Notes under the pieces: generated by a model
Database searches by the model: none
What the model was told of the DNA's origin: nothing
Seen by the model: the letters and a program-made list of their open reading frames with translations, nothing else
Translations under genes and position numbers: made by a program
NCBI GenBank assembly: GCA_003542415.1
Contig: DPKR01000059.1
Location: 1-6,417 of the forward strand
Reading direction: 5' to 3'
DNA length: 6,417 bases
DNA from: Alphaproteobacteria bacterium
Lineage (GTDB): Bacteria; Pseudomonadota; Alphaproteobacteria; RF32; CAG-239
Shown here: positions 1 through 5,620 of the stretch, piece after piece
Position numbering within the stretch: the stretch's first letter is position 1
Layout of the letters: each line of letters starts with the position of its first letter

Positions 1-2734
1 TCGAAAGCGTTTGCTTTTCACCAAACAAGAGCGGATTTCGATAAGATTTTTGTGCTGAAAGCAAATTGCCATGCTCATCATAAACGGAAGTTCCATGCTT
101 GTTTGTTATGCTTGTTGTTCCGTCTGCATTTTTCTTCATGGAGGCAATTTCTTTGCCGTTTTTATCTTTCAATGTCTTTGTGCCGTCAGGGGAGGTAATC
201 AAAAATTCATCATCTTTTAAATTATTGCCATTGAGCTTATCAATCAATTTTTCATCTTCTTTTTGGATTAACGCCACTCTGGTGTCATTTGCTTCCCCGC
301 GAACCCAGTTTTTAAGTTGTGTACCGACTTTTTCTTTCTCTTTGGAATAGGTCATCGTCCCATCAGCATTCTGGACCACACGACGTGTAATCTTTTGTCC
401 CAAAATATTGCGTTGCCCGAATAAACTTTTGTTCATTTCATAAACGGTATTGCCGTTTTTATCCGTTGTTGCTGTTCCGTTTTTCTTGATCCAATCATTT
501 CTGATTTGTCCGACCTTTCTTTTCAAAGGAGTGCCGACAAAATGTTGCCCCGCCATTTTACCCATTTCGGCGCCACCTTTCAAGATTCCGAGAGCACCGC
601 CTTGTCGAACCATTTTTCCTGTTTTGGGATCTTTTTTCTTGCTACCTATAGCAAGTCTTTCGCCTACTTGCGCAAAGAATGTTCCGGTTGATCTTCCGAT
701 TTTAAGATCCGGAGCGCTTGCAAAATTATTAGCTAAATCTTTTGCATTATCCAAGAATACCCAACCGAGTAAGCAAACCATCATAAGTTTCAATCCGTTA
801 ACACTCCAAAATGCAAGTCCTCGAATTGGATCAATAATGGATTCGTAATCAGTTCCATAAGATTCTACTTCTTTTAAGAAGCCGTCTACAACAGTAATGA
901 TGATGTATAAAATAATACTCATAAACACAAATTGGAAAATGGCGTTCATAAAGAAATTCCAAATCGTCTTAAGATATTGTGAGGTAATCTTAAATGCCCA
1001 TGCGCCGATTGCTGCCGGCAATAATGCTGTTGCAATAGCCATATTTAATATGCAGTCAATCAAACACCAAGGAAAAGCAAGAAGCAAGATAAATCCAGAT
1101 ACAATTAAAAAATCACCTGTCAAAAGGTAGGAAAAATTAGGAATTAAATGGAAAACAATAGTCTCTTCGTCGCTCCACCCGATGCATCTGCATTCACGAC
1201 CAAAAGCAATCAGCCGCCAAACGCCATCTTGCATCGCTTTGATTGAACATAATATATTTTGTCCCATAGAAACAGGCAGAGCTCCACTCGCCGTTTCATC
1301 AAGATCATTTTCAAAGCCATTTATACCTTCCAAGAATTTTGCAGAAGGCGAACACTTATTATCGTTATTCATCAGAGACTGAATATAGTTTGCTGCCGTA
1401 TCAAAAATAGGCGAAATAGTGAGTTTCAAAACCTGTGCGTAACTGACTTTCAAAATGAGCACAACAATTAAAACTCTGAAAGTTTGAATCAATAATTCCT
1501 GAATCATTTTGCTCGGTTTTTTGACTTCCAACGCAGCTATTTGTTGCAAAACGAACCACGAAATCCAAATTGCAAATGCAACAATAACAACATTGATAAT
1601 GCTATCTTTTAAGGCCTTATAGGTGCTTAAAGCAAGAGAACTCGCCGCATTGAATATAGTTTTAAATAAGGGACAAAAGAGACAATAATCGCTAGAAAGC
1701 AAAAAGTTTTTATAATCGCATCCCGTATTTTTTGCAGCACTTAAACCTTCTTCCTCAGAGGTCGAAATACCGGGTGGCGGATTTGTTACGGTTTTGTCTT
1801 TTTCAGCTTCGGGAGAAAGGGAAGTCCACTGATTTGTATTTGTTTTGCCGGTGCATTCTTTTTGGACATTGTATGAGCATCCGCCGCAAAAACTCTGAAT
1901 ATCATCGCAAAGCGGATTAATAATGGATGCGGTTTTAAGGGAGTTATATCCTTTATCAAAAGAGCCACTGTGAATTTCAAAGTGCAAGTGCGGTCCATAA
2001 GGGTGACAGGTTGATGTTCCCTGACCGTAGTCGCATAACTCATTTCTCGCCGTCACATAATTTGACCCGCCGACAAAGCCGATGACTTGTCCTTTTTTAA
2101 CAGCTCCGCCTGTTACAGCATATTTTTTCATGTGCATATAAACGGTGATGTATTTATCATCGCACCCTGGGTTTGCATTTCCGGCAGAGCAGGCGCATTT
2201 TTTTGTGTGCTCAATGATAATTGTTCTTCCTGCGCCTCCCATTGGCTTTGCCCAAACAACCGTTCCATCAGCGGCTGCTGTAATGATTGTTCCTTCGTTA
2301 GCTGCATAGTCTGTTCCTAAGTGGTTACGGGGGGTAGGGTTTCCGCCGGCACCGTTTGCGCGATAGCAGTTTGTCTCGGCAACACGGTTAATGGCAGAAA
2401 CAGGCATGGTATCAATACAAGAGCCTGATTGCGCATTTTTATTCATCACGCAGTTTGGATCAACATCATATCGCTTCCCGCTCGGACATTTTTCAGATAA
2501 TTGCCCTTGGCTGTTCAAGGTTAGTTGGCAGGTGGAATTTTTGCAATCCGTTTTTTGACACGAAGAGCCAAAGTCAAAATTGTGTTGGTTGTTTTGTCCT
2601 TGAAAAGAATAAGAATCGGAGGTGTCGCTTGTTCCAAAAAATTGGGCCTGAACAATTTTAGCATCGCAGCTCAAAAGGAATACAACCAAGAGCAATTTTT
2701 TAAATATATTATAGAAAATTCTTGCTTTCTTCAT
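1..2734 (-). CDS. M23 peptidase-VirB6/TrbL-like fusion protein, 3' end off the left edge
   Basis: The frame is open for 911 codons from ATG at 2734 to the window edge, with no stop; the C terminus is missing. A GAGGAA ribosome site 7 nt upstream supports the start. Seen: signal peptide (about 1-30); cysteine-rich region (about 57-125); M23 zinc peptidase domain (about 125-260) with H138xxxD142, a Y-x-H201 motif and H249-L-H251, i.e. all the usual metal and catalytic residues; more cysteines and a Pro/Glu linker (276-350); C351xxC354; hydrophobic segments near 376-397, 414-436, 538-560, 562-580, 590-617 and 638-662; then a soluble, repeat-bearing tail. Known: M23 enzymes cut peptidoglycan cross-bridges or stem peptides; VirB6/TrbL proteins are polytopic inner-membrane T4SS channel subunits. 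Inferred: a channel subunit that carries its own murein-opening enzyme in the periplasm. It is last of the visible genes, 4 nt after the upstream stop. The M23 call is firm. VirB6 rests on topology, context and similarity to the neighbouring genes. Confidence 0.92.
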   Translation of the reverse strand, partial: MKKARIFYNIFKKLLLVVFLLSCDAKIVQAQFFGTSDTSDSYSFQGQNNQHNFDFGSSCQKTDCKNSTCQLTLNSQGQLSEKCPSGKRYDVDPNCVMNKNAQSGSCIDTMPVSAINRVAETNCYRANGAGGNPTPRNHLGTDYAANEGTIITAAADGTVVWAKPMGGAGRTIIIEHTKKCACSAGNANPGCDDKYITVYMHMKKYAVTGGAVKKGQVIGFVGGSNYVTARNELCDYGQGTSTCHPYGPHLHFEIHSGSFDKGYNSLKTASIINPLCDDIQSFCGGCSYNVQKECTGKTNTNQWTSLSPEAEKDKTVTNPPPGISTSEEEGLSAAKNTGCDYKNFLLSSDYCLFCPLFKTIFNAASSLALSTYKALKDSIINVVIVAFAIWISWFVLQQIAALEVKKPSKMIQELLIQTFRVLIVVLILKVSYAQVLKLTISPIFDTAANYIQSLMNNDNKCSPSAKFLEGINGFENDLDETASGALPVSMGQNILCSIKAMQDGVWRLIAFGRECRCIGWSDEETIVFHLIPNFSYLLTGDFLIVSGFILLLAFPWCLIDCILNMAIATALLPAAIGAWAFKITSQYLKTIWNFFMNAIFQFVFMSIILYIIITVVDGFLKEVESYGTDYESIIDPIRGLAFWSVNGLKLMMVCLLGWVFLDNAKDLANNFASAPDLKIGRSTGTFFAQVGERLAIGSKKKDPKTGKMVRQGGALGILKGGAEMGKMAGQHFVGTPLKRKVGQIRNDWIKKNGTATTDKNGNTVYEMNKSLFGQRNILGQKITRRVVQNADGTMTYSKEKEKVGTQLKNWVRGEANDTRVALIQKEDEKLIDKLNGNNLKDDEFLITSPDGTKTLKDKNGKEIASMKKNADGTTSITNKHGTSVYDEHGNLLSAQKSYRNPLLFGEKQTLS
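67..484 (-). repeat. Degenerate DGT/DKNG protein repeats in the tail of the M23-VirB6 fusion
   Basis: Residues 752-890 contain at least three related units. NGTATTDKNGNTVYE begins at 752, DGTKTLKDKNGKEIAS at 850 and DGTTSITNKHGTSVYD at 871. A weaker DGTMTYSKEK lies at 791. The DNA echoes this: the 14-mer ttgccgtttttatc occurs at 153-166 and 450-463, and cataaacgg at 79-87 and 439-447. The pattern suggests short beta-hairpin units. They may continue past the left edge. No known repeat family is claimed. Confidence 0.6.
710..1687 (-). other. VirB6/TrbL-like membrane domain within the fusion protein
   Basis: Residues about 350-675. The first half (C351xxC354, helices near 376-397 and 414-436, then a conserved SPI at 441-443) aligns without gaps over roughly 100 residues with residues 142-245 of the 273-residue protein encoded at 4799-5620. 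The periplasmic-type loop 437-536 has four cysteines. The second half has an aspartate at the end of a helix (D560), then a LLP helix (571-573), matching the D-x12-P spacing of the other two second-half proteins here. It ends with DLANNF (666-671), resembling DDFANKF in the 687-residue protein. Assignment to VirB6/TrbL is by architecture and context. Confidence 0.72.
1955..2362 (-). other. M23 (LytM/lysostaphin-type) metallopeptidase domain within the fusion protein
   Basis: Residues about 125-260 of the fusion protein. The motif NHLGTDYAA gives the H-x3-D zinc pair (H138, D142), preceded by a proline-rich approach typical of the family. VYMHM supplies the histidine equivalent to the catalytic His of the Y-x-H motif (H201). 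GPHLHFEIH supplies the H-x-H pair (H249, H251), and GQVIGFVG between them is the usual glycine-rich strand. Nothing essential is missing, so the domain should be catalytically competent rather than a degenerate LytM activator. Insertions with extra cysteines (C180, C182, C191, C234, C243) are unusual for the family and suggest disulfides, consistent with a periplasmic location. Confidence 0.93.
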
Positions 2735-2738
2735 TGCT

Positions 2739-4802
2739 TTATTCCTCTTCGTTTTTGTCCTTTTTGTGCGGCTTATTATGTTGCATCGTTTGGCCTGTTT
2801 TTTCTAAAATCACACCCGGAGCTTTCCACGCGTCTTTTAAAACGTCGGGGGCCTTATATAACCCGCGCTTGAATCTTGTCGGCACTTTTTGAATGTTGTA
2901 ATATCCACGTATAGCATTATTAACGAGGCCATCCACAACAGAGCCGGTGACAAGCTTTGCCCCCATGCCGATTGTATTGACAACACCATTGCCAACTCCC
3001 GCCACCAATCCGGTTGGAACTTTTGTAACCGTGGCAAGAGCATCTGTTCCGAGCTTTAAAGAAAATCTCGCAATGCTCTTCCATGCTTTTTCAGGCCATT
3101 TATCATTGGCGTCTTTAGCAAGCTTTCCTGCATCAATAGAATCTTTGGTCTGTTTTTGAAGGTTGTTAATGGCGCGTAACAATCGTGCAGATCCTTTACC
3201 GGTATTTATTTTTTGTGTAAATTTATCTATGGATTGATAGATATTTTCAGTCTTAATAAGAGCCTCTTTCTTTTCCTTATCAATGTCTTTTAGTTTGCTG
3301 GTCATAACACCGATATCAGCACGACGGTTTTCATCAACGTTGTGAATTGTTTGTCCGACTTGTTGAACATTGCCCTTAAGTTTCTGCCATCTTTCAACGC
3401 GTGCTCTGTTAAGTTTCTGCCATCTTTCAACGCGTGCTCTGTATTTCGGATCGTTGGCCATTCTTTCTTCGCGTTTGCGCTGCTTTTCAGCCTGTTTTTG
3501 AAGTTTTTGCTGCTGAAGCAAAGTTTCTTTTTGTGCAATAGAGCTATTGACAGGAGCCATCGCTTTGTCATAAGCCTTTTGGATTGTGTTGTTAATATGT
3601 TTATTTTTGGCATCTCTGGCGTTTCTTAATGTTTCCTTCAAATTTTCTCTGTTTTCTTTGCCTCCTACAAGATTAGCTGCAGCAATACCGACACCATATT
3701 TCAATTTATTTGCTGTTTTGCTTAAAGCTGCAGTAACATCACGAGATGCTTTTATGCCCAATTTTTCACCTGTTTCTTTCGGGTTTCTGAAAGCTATGCC
3801 AATGTTTCGCACGCCATGTGATAAACCGGCTTTAATCTGAGGATGATATTTTCCCTGCAACAGATTTCCTGCTTTTTCAGTGACTTTTCCGGCCTGTGTT
3901 TTGGTAATATCGTGTGCAAGTGAAGCCACAGGCTGAACAACCTTTTGTTTGGCAAAATCCATTGCCTGAGTAGCAAGGTGGTGCATTGGGGAGCCTTCTT
4001 TTCCAAAAGCTTTCTCCGGAAAAAATTTGTTGGCAAAGTCATCGACCGCTGTGCCAATAAGTTTCATGCCATAGGCCAGCGCTGTCACCACAAGCAAAAG
4101 CGAAGTTGAACCAAGTGAAAAGTTTTCAGAAACAAAGTCTGTATCATTTTGTGTAATGGCAATGAATATATCTTTTAGACCGCCGAGTGACTGCGCAAGC
4201 ATTCCAAGCGTGTAGGCAACACTGATTGCTAAAAATGGAAAAATAGCAGCGCTTTTTAAGAAAATGGAAATAAGGATGCTGAGCTTGTCTTTTGTTTTTT
4301 CAAAAGGCCACAAAGCAATACCGACTGGCATCAAGATAATGGCAAAACCGAGTTTGAATGATATATCAACCACATAAAAACAAATGCTCAAAACCATCAT
4401 AAAGCCAAAAAAGTAGATAATAGCACCTGCCAGCCAAATCGGAACATCAGGATATGCAAAGAGATTAACGCCCATAATTTTCACCGAATGTTCGCCGGCG
4501 TGCGTTGCGTGACACATCAAAGAATCGCCTAAAATAGAAACAAACAAAATATTATCTGAAATTTTTTTGGTGGTATCATAAATCCCTACCAACACATCAT
4601 CATCAATCACCCCATTGCCAAAGCCGTCATTTTTGCTGGAATATGATTGTGTGCTTTTTCGCAAGCTCTCACATTTGTCTGCTCGTTCCGAACGAGTATA
4701 TGTTTGAGAATACTTATTTTTTGCGGCAGCGTGAACATTCGTAACCGGAGCAAAACAGCTGAATATAAGAGCAAAAAATGCAATCAACGCAAACTTTTTC
4801 AT
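2739..4802 (-). CDS. VirB6/TrbL-like protein, second-half membrane domain with long basic coiled-coil tail
   Basis: 687 residues, complete. Residues 1-25 form a signal peptide ending in a VHA-type cleavage site. Residues 26-119 are a polar exported segment with C44 and C97. Hydrophobic segments lie near 120-145, 147-167, 174-203 and 232-252. Residues 142-192 align without gaps with the partial gene at 5621-6417 (FYxxD, IILxP, PF and SAAI positions match), and AVDDFANKF (252-260) resembles NAKDLANNF of the fusion protein. The first two VirB6-type helices are absent; they are on the preceding gene, which this one overlaps by 4 nt. The tail (about 260-687) is Lys/Arg/Gln-rich, with a likely coiled coil (about 402-450), an exact 11-residue duplication (455-476), a Gly/Val-rich stretch (about 595-628) and a charged KKDKNEEE end. 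Inferred role: T4SS inner-membrane channel subunit, perhaps a functional pair with the preceding gene. Long tails are known for rickettsial VirB6 paralogs; the function of this one is not evident. Confidence 0.88.
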   Translation of the reverse strand: MKKFALIAFFALIFSCFAPVTNVHAAAKNKYSQTYTRSERADKCESLRKSTQSYSSKNDGFGNGVIDDDVLVGIYDTTKKISDNILFVSILGDSLMCHATHAGEHSVKIMGVNLFAYPDVPIWLAGAIIYFFGFMMVLSICFYVVDISFKLGFAIILMPVGIALWPFEKTKDKLSILISIFLKSAAIFPFLAISVAYTLGMLAQSLGGLKDIFIAITQNDTDFVSENFSLGSTSLLLVVTALAYGMKLIGTAVDDFANKFFPEKAFGKEGSPMHHLATQAMDFAKQKVVQPVASLAHDITKTQAGKVTEKAGNLLQGKYHPQIKAGLSHGVRNIGIAFRNPKETGEKLGIKASRDVTAALSKTANKLKYGVGIAAANLVGGKENRENLKETLRNARDAKNKHINNTIQKAYDKAMAPVNSSIAQKETLLQQQKLQKQAEKQRKREERMANDPKYRARVERWQKLNRARVERWQKLKGNVQQVGQTIHNVDENRRADIGVMTSKLKDIDKEKKEALIKTENIYQSIDKFTQKINTGKGSARLLRAINNLQKQTKDSIDAGKLAKDANDKWPEKAWKSIARFSLKLGTDALATVTKVPTGLVAGVGNGVVNTIGMGAKLVTGSVVDGLVNNAIRGYYNIQKVPTRFKRGLYKAPDVLKDAWKAPGVILEKTGQTMQHNKPHKKDKNEEE
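2742..2747 (-). promoter_or_regulatory. Ribosome binding site of the M23-VirB6 fusion gene
   Basis: GAGGAA lies 7 nt before the ATG at 2734. It sits inside the last codons (Glu-Glu-Glu) of the upstream gene, whose TAA is only 4 nt from the ATG. It fixes the start of the fusion gene and implies translational coupling. Confidence 0.8.
3376..3442 (-). repeat. Perfect 33-bp in-frame tandem duplication
   Basis: The 33-base unit at 3376-3408 is repeated exactly at 3409-3441, with one further matching base at 3442. In the encoded 687-residue protein this gives RARVERWQKLN followed by RARVERWQKLK (455-465 and 466-476), just after the coiled coil. With 11 codons per unit, the frame and a roughly three-turn helix are kept. 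Exact identity suggests a recent slippage or duplication event. Confidence 0.97.
4799..4802 (-). other. ATGA stop-start overlap
   Basis: The TGA ending the 273-residue protein (4801-4799) shares bases with the ATG starting the 687-residue protein (4802-4800). Such overlaps usually mean translational coupling by termination-reinitiation, giving matched amounts of the two products. Confidence 0.95.
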
Positions 4803-5620
4803 TCCATTTTCACTCCTTCCGGCACAAAATCTTGGATTTTCAACTCTTCTCCACTTGCAGAAACAATGTCTTTCACATTTGCTGAAATGGTGTTTGAAAT
4901 ATCCATTCCTGTTTTCATAATCGGAACTAAGGTGTAGTGTAAAATTGTCTCCAAACCTGAGTTTAAGATAACCATCGCCAAAACAACCTTAAAACACTGC
5001 ACAAGAAACTGTTGAAGCATCTGCATTGGTTCAATGGTTGCAAAGGAAGAAACATTTTTTAAGGCAAAAAAAGCAAGCCAAATCATCATACCGACGAGTA
5101 ATATGGCGTTTCCGGCCTGCTTTGAAACATTATAAGCTTTAGAAGCGGCCATCACAAAAGCAGAAGTCAAGGTTTGGACAACGGTGCAGCCATAGCAATT
5201 CGCATATTTGATAAAATAATTGTAAACAATGCAGCTGTCTCCATAAACTTTTCCGGATGTAAATAAACCATAGATGTGGTTTGTATATTGGTCACCCTTT
5301 AAACCTCCGCCCATAGCAAGCTCACAATCTCCGATAGGAGCGTTCATATCCACACATTTATAAACCTCCACCTTTGTTTGTCTCATACCAAGTGTTAAAA
5401 CGGCGCCAACATAGTTCCATCCTGAATCTTTGAATTCTGTGCATGAAATGCACTTTTGCTTTGTAATAGAACATTCAACCTTTTCACCGCCTTTTTGTCC
5501 GTTTTGATATCCGCACAAAATTTTGCCGTCGCTCATTAACTTTTCAGCGTGTGCCGAAAAAGAGAAGAACAACGAAAAACCAATCAAAGCAAGGCAGATA
5601 TAGAAAAAACTTCTTTTCAT
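4799..5620 (-). CDS. Exported cysteine-rich VirB6-like protein, first-half membrane domain
   Basis: 273 residues, complete. Residues 1-25 are a clear signal peptide (hydrophobic core, AHA cleavage site). The mature N-terminal region (26-145) is periplasmic in type, with nine cysteines (36, 50, 57, 60, 89, 99, 130, 142, 145), so disulfides are likely. C142xxC145 is followed by an amphipathic stretch, then two hydrophobic helices (about 170-189 and 205-228) and a short polar C terminus. Residues 142-245 match residues 351-454 of the M23-VirB6 fusion without a gap: the CxxC, Trp181/390, Gln208/417, Phe210/419 and Pro-Ile 233-234/442-443 coincide. The protein stops where VirB6 proteins have their large periplasmic loop; the overlapping next gene supplies the later helices. 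Start: ATG directly after the upstream TAA, with GGGGAG 7 nt ahead. Inferred: N-terminal half of a split T4SS channel subunit. A stand-alone accessory protein is the alternative. Confidence 0.87.
   Translation of the reverse strand: MKRSFFYICLALIGFSLFFSFSAHAEKLMSDGKILCGYQNGQKGGEKVECSITKQKCISCTEFKDSGWNYVGAVLTLGMRQTKVEVYKCVDMNAPIGDCELAMGGGLKGDQYTNHIYGLFTSGKVYGDSCIVYNYFIKYANCYGCTVVQTLTSAFVMAASKAYNVSKQAGNAILLVGMMIWLAFFALKNVSSFATIEPMQMLQQFLVQCFKVVLAMVILNSGLETILHYTLVPIMKTGMDISNTISANVKDIVSASGEELKIQDFVPEGVKME
4813..4820 (-). promoter_or_regulatory. Ribosome binding site of the 687-residue VirB6-like gene
   Basis: GGAAGGAG lies 10 nt before the ATG at 4802, inside the end of the upstream coding sequence. 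The strong site and the following signal peptide show that this is a genuine start, not the far side of a frameshift. Confidence 0.78.

Noticed and set aside
1..700. Tail of the fusion protein as an RHS/YD-repeat polymorphic toxin
   Set aside because: The DGT/VYD units are reminiscent, but the spacing and the characteristic GxxxRYxYDxxGRL pattern are not there, and no toxin domain is visible before the window ends.
450..848. Open frame on the plus strand, 132 codons, one of many opposite the real genes
   Set aside because: It lies fully antisense to the long fusion gene, its composition (Pro, Ser, Phe, Leu) is what reverse-strand reading of Lys/Glu/Gly-rich coding sequence gives, and it has no domain or ribosome site. 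The same applies to the other plus-strand frames at 99-350, 2525-2872, 3586-3840 and 5643-6071.
1955..2362. Bacteriocin (lysostaphin-like) interpretation of the M23 domain
   Set aside because: The domain is followed by a polytopic membrane domain and sits among T4SS-like genes; no cell-wall targeting domain or release mechanism is seen.
2735..2738. Terminator or promoter between genes
   Set aside because: The junctions are 0 to 4 nt or overlapping. I saw no hairpin followed by a T run and no room for a promoter, so regulation must lie outside the window.
4505..4535. GDSL sequence (residues 92-95 of the 687-residue protein) as a lipase motif
   Set aside because: Only the four letters match; the other conserved blocks of GDSL hydrolases are absent and the segment lies in the loop before membrane helices.
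4799..4825. A frameshift breaking one VirB6 gene into two
   Set aside because: The second gene begins with a strong ribosome site and a complete signal peptide, which a simple frameshift in a single-chain gene would not produce. A genuine gene split fits better.
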